A DNA stretch of 64,000 nt, taken from Amaricoccus sp003258405. Its GTDB lineage: Bacteria; Pseudomonadota; Alphaproteobacteria; Rhodobacterales; Rhodobacteraceae. Each line of letters begins with the position of its first letter. The stretch's first letter is position 1. The stretch is taken from contig NZ_CP171225.1 in NCBI RefSeq assembly GCF_043226085.1, positions 1,364,001-1,428,000 on the forward strand. Direction: 5' to 3'. The position numbers and the translations under genes were made by a program. Shown piece by piece: positions 16,639-25,965 of this stretch. The notes beneath the pieces are model-generated. The model had not been told where the DNA came from, made no database searches, and saw nothing but the letters and a program-made list of their open reading frames with translations.

Positions 16639-17172
16639 TCAGCCGACGATCATCTGCTTCATCTTGAGCGCTTCATATTCGAGCTCGCGCAGGCGGTGTT
16701 TCACCACGTCACCGATGGTCACGACGCCAACGAGCCTGTCGTTGTCCATCACCGGCAGGTGGCGGAAGCGGCCCTCGGTCATGCGGCGCAGCATTTCGAT
16801 CAACCGCTCGCCCGGATGGCAGGTGATGGGATTTGCGGTCATGAGATCGGTGACGGGCGAGGTCATCACCCGCTCTCCGGTATCGGCCAGTTCACGCACC
16901 ACGTCGCGCTCGGAGAGGATCCCGAGCAGGCCGCCGTCGGCGCCCAGCACTAGCACCGCGCCGATCCGGTTGGTACGCAGGACCTGCACCGCATCGCGGA
17001 CCGTATCCGACGGCCCGACCGAAAACACGACATGGCCCTTGTCCTCAAGGATCGCCGCGACCGTGATCGCGCTTTCGGAGGACGCCAGATTTGATTCGAG
17101 CGACTGGGAATGGGATTTCTGCCCCTCGTCGTCGGCTTTCAGATGACCACGATAGGATTCCACAAAGGACAT
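16639..17172 (-). CDS. tandem CBS-domain protein
   Basis: The 177-residue cytoplasmic protein is a pair of CBS motifs, about residues 35-95 and 100-160. The first contains DTVRDAVQVLRTNRIGAVLV and LGILSERDVV; the second contains MTANPITCHPGERL and HLPVMDNDRLVGVVTIGDVV. CBS pairs bind adenine nucleotides and usually sense energy state or regulate a partner. The partner is unknown, as there is no enzymatic domain. The ATG at 17172 follows AGGAAAGAG. On the minus strand a TAGACT box (17236-17241) could be its -10 element, but the -35 spacing is poor. proS follows on the same strand. Confidence 0.88.
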   Translation of the reverse strand: MSFVESYRGHLKADDEGQKSHSQSLESNLASSESAITVAAILEDKGHVVFSVGPSDTVRDAVQVLRTNRIGAVLVLGADGGLLGILSERDVVRELADTGERVMTSPVTDLMTANPITCHPGERLIEMLRRMTEGRFRHLPVMDNDRLVGVVTIGDVVKHRLRELEYEALKMKQMIVG

Positions 17173-17352
17173 CTCTTTCCTTTCCTCACCGGTTGGGTGC
17201 CCGCCTGCGCGGGTCGTTCGATGGTTTCGGGAATCAGTCTAGCGCGGGCTTGCGGGATTGCCACAAGTTTCCAGCCCCCCGGCGCGGAGGCCGGGTGACA
17301 TCATCGTGTGCGGGGCCGGCCCGGCCGGACTGCCAGCCGGGTCGCTCCTGCA

Positions 17353-18693
17353 TCAGACCTTTGCGTAGATCTGCGCCACGCGGTCGATGGCTGCCTCGGG
17401 CGACATCTCCTCGCTCTCGCCGGTGCGCCGGGAGGTGAGCTCGACCACACCGTTTGCCAGACCGCGCGGCCCGACGGTGATCCGCCAGGGCAGGCCGATC
17501 AGGTCGAGCGTCGCGAATTTCGCCCCTGCCCTTTCGGACCGATCGTCGTAGAGCGGATCCAGACCGCGCGCCTTCAGGCCGGCATAGAGCGCATCACAGG
17601 CCGCATCGGCTGCGCCATCGCCCTGCTTGAGATTGGCAATGCCGACATGGAAGGGCGTGACGCCTTCGGGCCAGATAATGCCGCGATCGTCGTGATTGGC
17701 TTCGATCAGAGCGCCGACCAGACGGCTCACGCCGATGCCGTGCGAGCCCATGTGCACCGGAACCCGCTCGCCCTGCTCGTTCACCACCAGCGCCTTCATC
17801 GGCTCGGAATACTTGGTGCCGAAATAGAAGATCTGGCCGACCTCGATCGCGCGTGCCGTCCGCCTGCGTTCCTCCGGAACCCGCTCGGCATAGACCGCCT
17901 CGTCATGGGTCTCGTCGGTGCGGGCATAGATCGCCGTCCAGTCGTCATAGACCTGCTGAAGCGCGGCACGGTCGGTGAAGTCGATGTCGCGGTCGCCAAA
18001 GCGAAGACCAGTCGCATCCGAATCATAGAAGACCTCGCTCTCGCCGGTCGGCGCGAGCACCAGGAACTCATGGCTGTAGTCGCCACCGATCGGGCCGGTG
18101 TCGGCACGCATCGGAAAGGCCTGCAGCCCCATGCGCTCATAAGTGCGAAGGTAGCTCACGAGGTGGCGGTTGTAGGCGTGGAGCGCATCTTCCATCGTGA
18201 GGTCGAAGTTGTAGCCGTCCTTCATCAGGAACTCACGGCCACGCATCACGCCGAATCGCGGGCGCACCTCGTCGCGGAACTTCCACTGGATGTGGTAGAG
18301 CGTGAGCGGCAGCTCCTTGTAGCTCGACACCGCCGAACGAAAGATGTCGGTGATCATTTCCTCGTTCGTCGGCCCGTAGAGCATATCACGTTCGTGACGG
18401 TCGCGGATCCGGAGCATTTCCGGCCCGTAGGCATTGTAGCGGCCGCTTTCCTGCCAGAGATCGGCAGGCTGGAGCGTGGGCATCAGCAGCGGGATATGCC
18501 CGGCGCGCTGCTGTTCCTCATGCACGATCTGCTCGAGGCGGCTCAACACCTTGAAGCCGAGCGGAAGCCAGGAGTAGATCCCGGCGCTGGCCTGGCGGAT
18601 CATGCCCGCGCGCAGCATCAGCCGGTGGCTAGCGATCTGCGCCTCGGCGGGATTCTCCTTCAGGACGGGCAGGAAATAGCGGGTCAGGCGCAT
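17353..18693 (-). CDS. proS: prolyl-tRNA synthetase, short alphaproteobacterial type
   Basis: ProRS charges tRNA-Pro with proline in the cytoplasm. At 446 residues it is the short form common in alphaproteobacteria, which lacks the roughly 180-residue editing insertion of E. coli ProRS. The sequence shows class II motifs: MIRQASAGIYSWLPLGFK near the start, PLTLYHIQWKFRDEVRPRFG (motif 2) about residue 130, and GSHGIGVSRLVGALIE (motif 3) near 315-330, followed by an anticodon-binding domain. The ATG at 18693 is the only sensible start. It is the downstream neighbour of the CBS gene across 180 bp. Loss of editing here usually implies a separate trans-editing factor elsewhere. Confidence 0.97.
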   Translation of the reverse strand: MRLTRYFLPVLKENPAEAQIASHRLMLRAGMIRQASAGIYSWLPLGFKVLSRLEQIVHEEQQRAGHIPLLMPTLQPADLWQESGRYNAYGPEMLRIRDRHERDMLYGPTNEEMITDIFRSAVSSYKELPLTLYHIQWKFRDEVRPRFGVMRGREFLMKDGYNFDLTMEDALHAYNRHLVSYLRTYERMGLQAFPMRADTGPIGGDYSHEFLVLAPTGESEVFYDSDATGLRFGDRDIDFTDRAALQQVYDDWTAIYARTDETHDEAVYAERVPEERRRTARAIEVGQIFYFGTKYSEPMKALVVNEQGERVPVHMGSHGIGVSRLVGALIEANHDDRGIIWPEGVTPFHVGIANLKQGDGAADAACDALYAGLKARGLDPLYDDRSERAGAKFATLDLIGLPWRITVGPRGLANGVVELTSRRTGESEEMSPEAAIDRVAQIYAKV

Positions 18694-18858
18694 GGATTCG
18701 GAACACTCCGGCTGTCTCGGCGGTCACGCCCGTCTAGAGCATGAGCGGCGGCACTGAAAAGGCCTTTATGCACAAGTCGGCACAAGTCCTTGATGTTGCT
18801 TTGCCGGAATTCGGAGCGTTCCCGGGCGACGGAGCCATGCGCCAAGAGATATTCAGGA

Positions 18859-18889
18859 TTGCATTCTACGCATAAAGCTGATCTATACT
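18859..18889 (+). promoter_or_regulatory. candidate sigma-70 promoter
   Basis: A near-perfect -10 box TATACT lies at 18884-18889. The best -35 match is TTGCAT at 18859-18864, 19 bp upstream, slightly too far; a 17-bp spacing gives the weaker GCATTC. The surrounding DNA is noticeably more AT-rich than the window average, as expected for a promoter in such a genome. It points rightward into a stretch without a plus-strand gene. Confidence 0.35.
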
Positions 18890-18895
18890 GCCCGG

Positions 18896-19036
18896 GCCGA
18901 CACTAAGGCGACTGGGGAGAAACTGGCGCCATATAACTAGATCGGCTGCATGGACCGGCGATGCCAACGAAAGTTGGGAATGGCCCAAGTCTGGGGGGGA
19001 ATACAAAGCGGCCTGCGCAGCAGGCCGCTTCGTCGT
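18896..19036 (+). ncRNA. candidate small RNA in a 439-bp gene-free stretch
   Basis: Between proS and ppx (18694-19132) no convincing coding frame exists on either strand. A promoter-like -10 at 18884-18889 would start a transcript near 18896. A perfect 11-bp stem with a 3-base loop at 19006-19030 could end it, giving roughly 140 nt. The first half of the spacer (18694-18858) holds the divergent proS promoter region and nothing else I can name. The sequence does not look like 6S RNA, SRP RNA, tmRNA or RNase P RNA. The weak point is that the T-rich stretch after the hairpin is better on the minus strand, so the hairpin may serve ppx alone. Confidence 0.25.
19001..19030 (-). terminator. intrinsic terminator-like hairpin after ppx
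   Basis: Perfect inverted repeat with arms 19006-19016 and 19020-19030 and loop GCA. Read on the minus strand, the GC-rich stem is followed by TTTGTATT, fitting an intrinsic terminator 103 bp beyond the ppx stop codon. In the plus direction the tail is CGTCGTCTT, weaker but possibly usable, so it may be bidirectional. Confidence 0.55.
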
Positions 19037-19132
19037 CTTCAAAGGATGCTCGTCCAGCCGCGCTTATCACCACATGCCACGGACGGCCTGCCGGCTGACA
19101 TGCGGCAAGCAGGACCCAATGCGGCCTGAATA

Positions 19133-20749
19133 TCAGGGGTCGAGGACGATGTTGCCCTTGAGGCCCATCCGGCTCACGAGCGCCTGGAAGCGCCGTTCCA
19201 CCGCATCGCCAGCGCATTCGCAGGCCACCCCACGGAGGGTGAGCGTCAGGATCCCGTCCTCGAGCTCGAGCGCGGAATGCTCAAGCACTTCCGTTGCGGC
19301 ACCCGAGAGCATCGAGCCCAGCCGCATCGAGCGGCCCAGCACGGCCGCGGCGGCAAGACGGTCGGGATGGATGAGCGGCGCGTAGCGCTCGAGGATCACC
19401 ACCGGCACGCTTGCCTTGTAACGATTGACCAGCGCAAAGCCGAGAAAGATGCGGTCCTCATGATTGATCCCGCCGATATTGGCGCGGGTGATCGAGGCAA
19501 AGCAATGTTCGGCGCGGTAGTCGGGATGGGCGCGCCAGTGCACGTCATGAAGCAGGCAGGCAGCGCGGATCAGGCGCAGATCGCTTTCGCTGCGGTCGCT
19601 GTTGAGCGGCATCAGCCACTTGAAGAGCGCAGCACCAAAGCCCGGCACGCGGGCCTTGTGACGCTCCATGTGCCGGGCAGCCTCGAGCAGCGGGTCGCGT
19701 TCGCGCATGGCTTCGGGCATCTGGCGATAGAGCAGCCCTTCGCGCAGACCGTAGGCCGAAATCGCGATGCGGCCGGGCGAGAGGCGGCGGATGAGTTCGG
19801 CGAGTACCGGAGCAACCACAGGCACGAGCGAGAGCCGCGCGGTGGAGGTGCCGGTGCGTGCGGAAAGTTCGGAGATGTCCTGGGTCGGGATCCAGGCCAG
19901 TGTCTCGAGAAGCTGCTCCATCGGCGGCTCGTAACCATGGAGCACCGTGAGCGGATAGCCGGAGCGCAGCATGTCGAGCCGCGCCACCGCGCGCCATGAT
20001 CCCCCGACGAGGAAAAGGCTCGGCGCATCGGCATCCACCGCTTTCACAAGTGTCTTCACCTGCTTGCGGATGAACTTCTCGCGCTTTTCCGGATCGGGAA
20101 TGTCGTTGAGCTTGAGGGGGCCGAGCGGCGCGGTATCGCAGCCATGGACCCGCCCTCCACGCAGATCGGCAAGCTCCATCGAGGAGCCGCCCATGTCGCA
20201 GACGAGGCCCTCGGCGTCAGGCCAGCCGAGCAGCACGCCCATGGCCGCGAGCCGCGCCTCTTCGGCGCCGCTCGCGATGTGGAGCTGAAGGCCGGTCTCG
20301 GCCTCCACCTGATCGCAGAAGGCGGGGCCGTCCTCGGCATCGCGCACTGCGGCCGTCGCCACCGCGATCATGCCAGAGAGGTTCATCTGGGCGGCGAGTG
20401 CCGAGAAGCGGTGGAGGGCGCCCAGCGCCTTGGTCCGGCCCTCCGGATTCAGGCGCCCCGTGTCGCTCAACCCCGCGCCGAGACCGCAGAGCACCTTCTC
20501 GTTGTAGAAGTAGGCGGGGCTTCTGGCCATGCCGTCGAAGACGACCAGACGCACGGAGTTCGAGCCGACGTCGATGACACCGATACGGCAGAGCCGCGCC
20601 TTCACGGCCTCGTCGATATCCACAAGCGGAAGATGCTCTTCGATCTGGCGCGTGATCACAGGTTTCTCCTCGGGGTCGATCTGTCCGTCATCGCCTGTCT
20701 CCGTTGCCGCCTTGCCCCCGCGCCAACTGGCGCCGGAGCATCGGGTCAT
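19133..20749 (-). CDS. ppx: exopolyphosphatase / Ppx-GppA family phosphatase
   Basis: The 538-residue protein belongs to the sugar kinase/actin-like Ppx-GppA family, which hydrolyses inorganic polyphosphate and often pppGpp. Phosphate-binding motifs are visible: IGVIDVGSNSVRLVVFDG near residues 56-73 and LVCDMGGSSMELADL near 190. A C-terminal HD-like region contains CLLHDVHWRAHPDYR. The ATG at 20749 overlaps the ppk stop by 4 bp (ATGA), so synthesis of kinase and phosphatase is coupled. The first 55 residues form a charged extension before the conserved core; a later start is possible but would break the coupling. The hairpin at 19006-19030 likely terminates the operon. Confidence 0.94.
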   Translation of the reverse strand: MTRCSGASWRGGKAATETGDDGQIDPEEKPVITRQIEEHLPLVDIDEAVKARLCRIGVIDVGSNSVRLVVFDGMARSPAYFYNEKVLCGLGAGLSDTGRLNPEGRTKALGALHRFSALAAQMNLSGMIAVATAAVRDAEDGPAFCDQVEAETGLQLHIASGAEEARLAAMGVLLGWPDAEGLVCDMGGSSMELADLRGGRVHGCDTAPLGPLKLNDIPDPEKREKFIRKQVKTLVKAVDADAPSLFLVGGSWRAVARLDMLRSGYPLTVLHGYEPPMEQLLETLAWIPTQDISELSARTGTSTARLSLVPVVAPVLAELIRRLSPGRIAISAYGLREGLLYRQMPEAMRERDPLLEAARHMERHKARVPGFGAALFKWLMPLNSDRSESDLRLIRAACLLHDVHWRAHPDYRAEHCFASITRANIGGINHEDRIFLGFALVNRYKASVPVVILERYAPLIHPDRLAAAAVLGRSMRLGSMLSGAATEVLEHSALELEDGILTLTLRGVACECAGDAVERRFQALVSRMGLKGNIVLDP

Positions 20750-22974
20750 TCCAGTTCGCTGACGAGCGGAAGCACGTCCCGCGCTCCGGCCCGCCCCCGG
20801 CCCGAAAGCGAGGGGTTTTCCATGAAGAACCGGTGACAGCTGAAGAGCTGCTCTCCGGGTTCGGCCGTGTGGCGCAGGAAGGTGCCGTCCGGCTGGGCAA
20901 CCCAGCTCTGGGCCATGTCGTGCATGTTCGCAGCCATGACCTGATCGAGGATCTGCGCGTGGACCGTGGGGTTGGTAATCTCGACGAGCGCTTCAATGCG
21001 GCGGTTGAGATTGCGCTCCATCCAGTCCGCCGAACTGATGTAGACCCGCGCCTCCGACGAGGGCAAGCCATAGCCGTTTCCGAAGCAGACGATACGGCTG
21101 TGTTCGAGAAATCGACCGATAATCGACTTCACCCGGATGTTGTCGGAGAGCCCCGCAACCCCGGGCCGCAGCGCGCAGATGCCCCGCACCACCATGTCGA
21201 TCTTCACCCCCGCCTGGCTCGCGGCATAGAGCGCGTCGATCACCTCGGGCTCGGTGATCGAGTTCACCTTGACCCAGACCTGCGCCGGGCGTCCGGCCTT
21301 TGCATGTTCGATCTCGGCAGCGAGGCTCTCGAGGATCCGCGGCTTGATCATGTGCGGCGAGATGCAGAGGTTCTCGAGCGTCTCGGGCTTCACGTAGCCG
21401 GTAACGTAGTTGAAGACCTTGCCCGCATCGCGGCCCATCGGCTTGTTGCAGGTGAAGAGCGAGAGATCGGTGTAGATGTTTGCGGTGCCCGGGTGGTAGT
21501 TGCCGGTGCCGAAATGGCTGTAGGTGACGAGCTCGCCTCCCTCCCGGCGCACCACGGTCGAAAGCTTGGCGTGGGTCTTCCAGTCGACAAAGCCGTAGAC
21601 CACCTGTGCGCCGGCCCGTTCGAGCTGACGTGAGAGACGGATATTGGCGGCCTCGTCGAAGCGGGCCTTGAGCTCGACGAGCGCCGTGACGGACTTGCCG
21701 TCCTCTGCCGCTTCGCAGAGCGCCGCGACGATCGGGCTGTTGCGGCTCGTGCGGTAAAGGGTCTGCTTTATCGCGAGCACATCCGGGTCGCGCGCCGCCT
21801 GCTGGACAAAGCGCACGACGGTATCGAACGTCTCGTAGGGATGGTGGAGCAGCATGTCCTTCTGCCGGATCGCAGAGAAGATGTCGCCGTCGAAATCCTG
21901 CACCCGCTCGGGGACGCGCGGCGTGAACGGCGTCCAGAGCAGGTCGCGGCGGCCGATGCTGCAAAGCTCGGAGAGGTTGGAAATGCCGATGATGCCCCGG
22001 ATCTCGACCACCTCGTCCTGAGCGACGCCGAGGGCTTCGACGAGGGTTTCACGCAGATCCTCCGGTGCATTCGCAGTCATCTTGAGGCGCATCACCTCGC
22101 CCCGGCGGCGGCGTTTCAGCGCGGTCTCGAATTCGCGCACCAGATCCTCGGCCTCTTCCTCGACCTCGAGATCGCTGTCGCGCAGCACGCGGAAGGCGCA
22201 GCTTCCGAGCATGGTGTAGCCGGGGAAGAGCCGGTCGACGAAGACCTCGAGCAGCCCTTCGAGTGGCAGAAGGCGGATCTCGCCATTCGGACCTTCGGGC
22301 AGTGTCACGAAGCGCTTGACCTGCGCCGGCACCGGCAGGAGCGCCTCGAGGTTGCGGCCCGTCGCATCGCGCCGCAGCTTGAGCCCGATGGCAAAGCCGC
22401 CCGAGGCGATGAAGGGGAAGGGATGCGCGGGGTCGATGGCGAGCGGGGTCAGGATCGGAAAGACTTGCTCGAAGAAATAGGTTTCGAGCAGCCGGATATC
22501 GGCGGCACGCAGGTCTCCGGGCGCGAGAACGACGACGCCCTCGTCCTTCATCAGAGCCTTGAGATGCTTCCACGCCGTCTGCTGGCGCGCCATCAGCTTG
22601 CGGGCGTCGGCCTCGATGCGCTCGAGCTGCTCGGAAGGGCTCAGCCCGTCCGTCGAGGGAGTGCCCACTCCCTGACGCACCATGGCCCGCAGCCCTGCAA
22701 CGCGTACCGTGTAGAATTCGTCGAGATTGGCGCCGGAAATCGCGAGGAACCGCACACGTTCGAGAAGCGGCACATCCGGATTTTCGGCCTCGGCCATCAC
22801 GCGCCAGTTGAAGCCGAGCCAAGTCAGCTCACGGTTGATGAAACGGGACTTGCTGGTGATGTCGAGACCGGGCACCTCGCGACCGGGGCCGGGCTCCGAG
22901 TTGAGGAAATCCGCATCCACGCGCCCCTCTCCCGTTTCGACCACTGCTTCGGCCCGCACGACCGTCCCGCCCAT
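20746..22974 (-). CDS. ppk: polyphosphate kinase 1
   Basis: PPK1 makes long-chain polyphosphate from ATP at the inner membrane. The 742-residue product shows the N-terminal domain start SKSRFINRELTWLGFNWRV and both histidines essential in E. coli: one in YSHFGTGNYH (autophosphorylated) and one in GRFLEHSRIVCF. The C-terminal segment includes ISSADWMERNLNRRIEALVE. The ATG at 22974 is preceded by GAGGAGACGACGAA, a better Shine-Dalgarno than for the upstream in-frame ATG at 22992. It follows the hda-like gene by 85 bp and overlaps ppx, consistent with an operon perM-hda-ppk-ppx seen in relatives. Confidence 0.97.
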   Translation of the reverse strand: MGGTVVRAEAVVETGEGRVDADFLNSEPGPGREVPGLDITSKSRFINRELTWLGFNWRVMAEAENPDVPLLERVRFLAISGANLDEFYTVRVAGLRAMVRQGVGTPSTDGLSPSEQLERIEADARKLMARQQTAWKHLKALMKDEGVVVLAPGDLRAADIRLLETYFFEQVFPILTPLAIDPAHPFPFIASGGFAIGLKLRRDATGRNLEALLPVPAQVKRFVTLPEGPNGEIRLLPLEGLLEVFVDRLFPGYTMLGSCAFRVLRDSDLEVEEEAEDLVREFETALKRRRRGEVMRLKMTANAPEDLRETLVEALGVAQDEVVEIRGIIGISNLSELCSIGRRDLLWTPFTPRVPERVQDFDGDIFSAIRQKDMLLHHPYETFDTVVRFVQQAARDPDVLAIKQTLYRTSRNSPIVAALCEAAEDGKSVTALVELKARFDEAANIRLSRQLERAGAQVVYGFVDWKTHAKLSTVVRREGGELVTYSHFGTGNYHPGTANIYTDLSLFTCNKPMGRDAGKVFNYVTGYVKPETLENLCISPHMIKPRILESLAAEIEHAKAGRPAQVWVKVNSITEPEVIDALYAASQAGVKIDMVVRGICALRPGVAGLSDNIRVKSIIGRFLEHSRIVCFGNGYGLPSSEARVYISSADWMERNLNRRIEALVEITNPTVHAQILDQVMAANMHDMAQSWVAQPDGTFLRHTAEPGEQLFSCHRFFMENPSLSGRGRAGARDVLPLVSELE

Positions 22975-23059
22975 TTCGTCGTCTCCTCGCATTCGCCTGT
23001 TGGCCGCGTTTGGCACGGCACCAGGCAAATCTAAAGCACATTCTTCCGATCCGAAAGTA

Positions 23060-23758
23060 TCAGCGCCCGCCCTGCCGCAGAACCTCCGCGGCGAGCCGCA
23101 GCGTGATCGCACGCTTCTGCGACAGCGCGGCGCGATCGAGCGCGGCAACGAGACGCTCGGCACCGGCGAAGGAGCGCTCCATCCGCGGCAGGAGATAAGC
23201 GATGATCTCGGGGGAAACATCGACCTGACGGTCGGCGAAGAGCTTTACGAGCACCGCCGAGAGCAGATCATCGTCTGGCGCCTCAAGCCGCGCGACACCT
23301 GCGGTGCCAAGGCGGCTCGCGAGATCGGGCAGCTTGAGCCCCCAGCGCGCGGGCGGCTCGCGGCCCGTGACCATGAGGCTGCCGCCGCCCGCGCGAAGAC
23401 GGTTGCAGAGGTGGAAAAGGGCCTCCTCGCCCCGCCGCCCGTCCGGCAGGTCGGGCAAGGCGTCAGCATCCTCAACGGCGAGGGCCGCAATGGCCGGCAC
23501 GTCCGCCACGTCGAGCCCGGCGAGATCGGCGGACGCAATAATCCGTGCGCCGGTACGAGCGGCCCAGACATGGACGAGATGGGTCTTGCCCGCGCCTTCC
23601 GGACCGATCACAGCAATGCGCCCGTCGGGCCAGCCCGGCCAGGCATCGACCTGGGCAAGTGCCAGCGCATTCGCGGGCGACACGTAGAAATCCGCCCGTC
23701 CGAGGGCCGGACGGGCGGGCAGGTCGAGAACAAGCTGGCGCGCGCGCACGAGCCTCAC
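23060..23758 (-). CDS. hda: Hda-like DnaA-family ATPase (replication regulator)
   Basis: The 232-residue AAA+ protein resembles the central domain of DnaA without its DNA-binding domain, as in Hda/HdaA, which promotes hydrolysis of DnaA-bound ATP after initiation. The Walker A motif is GPEGAGKT (residues 52-59), and sensor-like segments follow (MVTGREPPARWGLKLPDLASRL). The N-terminus RQLVLDLPARP resembles the beta-clamp-binding pentapeptide region (QLxLxL) of Hda, supporting the role. It starts at GTG 23758, overlapping the perM stop by 4 bp (GTGA). The next gene is ppk, linked here probably only by transcription. Confidence 0.88.
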   Translation of the reverse strand: MRLVRARQLVLDLPARPALGRADFYVSPANALALAQVDAWPGWPDGRIAVIGPEGAGKTHLVHVWAARTGARIIASADLAGLDVADVPAIAALAVEDADALPDLPDGRRGEEALFHLCNRLRAGGGSLMVTGREPPARWGLKLPDLASRLGTAGVARLEAPDDDLLSAVLVKLFADRQVDVSPEIIAYLLPRMERSFAGAERLVAALDRAALSQKRAITLRLAAEVLRQGGR

Positions 23759-24882
23759 GTCGCCTCCGGCGGTTCGATCCCACCGTCTATTTCCTCCGGC
23801 GGCAGAAGGCCGACCGAGTTGGGGTCGGGAATCTGCGGCACGCCGCTGTAAAGCGGGCTTTCGAGATACTGCTCGACGAGAAAACGACCGACGACGCCGA
23901 GGGCCGCCGCCGCCGGAACCGCAACAAGCATGCCTGCAAAGCCGAAGAGCTTGCCGAAGACCGAAAGGGCGAGGATGAGGATGACCGGGTGCAGCCCGAC
24001 CGACTTGCCGATCAGCTTCGGCGACAGGATATTGCCCTCGACAAACTGGCCGAAGCCGAAGATCGCGGCCGTCGCGAAGATCCAGACTGGCTCCCCCCAG
24101 AAGGAGAAGAGCGCGATACCGATCGAGAGCACCCCACCGGTCAGAGAGCCGACATAGGGGATGAACGAAAGGAAGCCGGCGAGCATGCCGATAAGGAAGC
24201 CGAAGGGCAGCCCGACGAGCGAGAGGCCGATCGCGTAGAAGGTGCCGAGGATCATACAGACGGTGAACTGACCGCGCACGAACCCCGCGAGCACCCTGTC
24301 GATTTCGGTGGCGATCCCACGGATGGTGCCGGCATGCTGGCGCGGCAGCCAGCTGTCGATGCGCGCGATCATTCGGTCCCAGTCGAGGAGCAGGTAGAAG
24401 GCTACCACCGGCGCGACCACAAGCAGGATGATGAAGTCGACCACCGCCAGCGAGCTGGTCAGCAGCGAATTCACCACTTCCGGCCCGATATTGGCAAGGC
24501 TGCCCTCAAGGCTCTGCAGGGCCCGCCGCAGGAGCTGATCCTCGGAACTGAAGCGCGGGAACCGCTCGGCGATCAGCGCCTGAAGGGAGTCGATAAACCC
24601 CGGTATCGCGTCTGCCGCCTGACGGAACTGATCGACGAGGGCCGGAACGACAAGAAGGGTCGTCAGCACGAAACCGAGCACGGCAACGATGCTGATGATC
24701 GCGGTAGCAATGACGCGGCTCAGGCCCAGGCGTTCGAGCCGGTCTGCGACCGGATCCAGAAAGTAGGCAATGGCAGCGCCGAGCACGAAGGGCAGCAGCG
24801 TGTTGCCGAGCGTCCAGAGCACCGCCACGAACATGACGAGGCCGATACCCCAGAACCACAACTGCTTCCGCCGCGATACCAT
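23755..24882 (-). CDS. AI-2E/PerM-family transporter
   Basis: The 375-residue inner-membrane protein has about eight hydrophobic segments and the PerM/TqsA signature regions: LGNTLLPFVLGAAIAYFLDPV near the start, and later FIPYVGSLTGGVLSIG and GNILSPKLIGKSVGLHPV. Family members export autoinducer-2 or act as sodium/proton antiporters; the role here is open. The ATG at 24882 (MVSRRKQ) has AGGGA upstream and directly precedes the first helix; a longer open frame to 25017 adds a proline-rich, unlikely N-terminus. It is the first gene of the perM-hda-ppk-ppx unit, with GTGA coupling to hda. Confidence 0.9.
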   Translation of the reverse strand: MVSRRKQLWFWGIGLVMFVAVLWTLGNTLLPFVLGAAIAYFLDPVADRLERLGLSRVIATAIISIVAVLGFVLTTLLVVPALVDQFRQAADAIPGFIDSLQALIAERFPRFSSEDQLLRRALQSLEGSLANIGPEVVNSLLTSSLAVVDFIILLVVAPVVAFYLLLDWDRMIARIDSWLPRQHAGTIRGIATEIDRVLAGFVRGQFTVCMILGTFYAIGLSLVGLPFGFLIGMLAGFLSFIPYVGSLTGGVLSIGIALFSFWGEPVWIFATAAIFGFGQFVEGNILSPKLIGKSVGLHPVILILALSVFGKLFGFAGMLVAVPAAAALGVVGRFLVEQYLESPLYSGVPQIPDPNSVGLLPPEEIDGGIEPPEAT

Positions 24883-25059
24883 CGAAAGATCCCTGCGAGG
24901 AGAACCGCCGGGAAATGCGCCCGGGGGTTCGCGTGAGAACGACTCTCCTGCCGGGACGAATCCCGCAAGCCGCTCCGTTTCAGCCGGAGAGTTGCCGCAG
25001 CGCAGCCGATCTGGCAACCCGGAAAGCGCGGGGCGTGGCCCCGGCGACGACCGCCGCCG

Positions 25060-25965
25060 TCAACCTTGCCCTGCCGCAGCCGACCCCTGCGGCGCGATGT
25101 GACGGAGTTTTTCCGGATTGCGGACAATCCAGACGGCGATAATCCGGCCATCGCGAAGTCCGAGCGCTGTGGTCTGGAGTACGCCGCCAACCTCGAGGCT
25201 CACGAAACCGGGCGTGCCGTTGATGCGCGAAAGCGGTGGGCACGGCGGTGCGCTGCCGCCCCGCTTGCGAGCAAGGCCCGCGAAAAGCGCCGCGGCGCGG
25301 CGCGCTCCGCGGATTACGTTGAGCGCAGCAGGCACCCGCCCGCCGCCATCGGTCCGGACCTCGACATCGGCGGCGAAGAGATCGAGCAGGGCGGCCATGT
25401 CTCCATCGCGGCTCGCGCGCCAGAAGGCCCGCACCAGCTCTTCCGCGGCTTCAGGCTCGGTTTCCGGAATGGGATCCGCGCCCGCGATCCGGCGCCGGGC
25501 CCGCGAAACCAGCTGGCGGCACGCCGCCGGCGCGCGGTCGATGACAGCGCCAATCTCATCGAAGCCGAAGTCGAAGGCGTCGCGCAGAATGAAGGCGGCC
25601 CGCATCTCGGGCGAAAGCCGGTCCAGCACGAGAAGCAGCGCGACCGAGACCTCCTCTTCGAGAATCCAGGTCGCTTCACCATCCTCGGAACAGCCCGTGA
25701 CCAGCGGCTCGGGCAGCCAGGCGCCGACATATTGCTCGCGCCGGACCCGCGCCGAGCGCAGATGATCGAGGCAAAGCCGCGTGACCGTGGCGCTCAGCCA
25801 GGATCTCGGCGAGACGATCTGGCCGACATCTTGACGCGCCCAGCGGAGCCAAGCCTGCTGCACCAGATCCTCGCTTTCGGCAATCGAGCCGGTCATGCGG
25901 TAGGCAAGCCCCATCAGCCGCCGCCGCTCGGTCTCAAAGAGCGCGAGATGCGTCTTATGCGGCAT
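25060..25965 (-). CDS. ECF41-type sigma factor with fused SnoaL-like domain
   Basis: The 301-residue protein has sigma region 2 (RRLMGLAYRMTGSIAESEDLVQ, about residues 14-35) and region 4 (PEMRAAFILRDAFDFGFDEIG), followed by a C-terminal SnoaL-like domain. That extension contains the DGGGR motif of the ECF41 group (in VEVRTDGGGRVPAALN), in which the fused domain replaces a separate anti-sigma factor. ECF41 factors direct transcription of a carboxymuconolactone decarboxylase, oxidoreductase or epimerase gene next door. Such a gene lies immediately upstream, overlapping by 11 bp, and has a matching promoter. The ATG at 25965 (MPHKTH) is chosen over an upstream in-frame start at 26025. Confidence 0.92.
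   Translation of the reverse strand: MPHKTHLALFETERRRLMGLAYRMTGSIAESEDLVQQAWLRWARQDVGQIVSPRSWLSATVTRLCLDHLRSARVRREQYVGAWLPEPLVTGCSEDGEATWILEEEVSVALLLVLDRLSPEMRAAFILRDAFDFGFDEIGAVIDRAPAACRQLVSRARRRIAGADPIPETEPEAAEELVRAFWRASRDGDMAALLDLFAADVEVRTDGGGRVPAALNVIRGARRAAALFAGLARKRGGSAPPCPPLSRINGTPGFVSLEVGGVLQTTALGLRDGRIIAVWIVRNPEKLRHIAPQGSAAAGQG

Noticed and set aside
18694..19132. 6S RNA, SRP RNA, tmRNA or RNase P RNA in the proS-ppx spacer
   Set aside because: None of the signature segments of those RNAs is present; only a promoter-like box and a hairpin remain.
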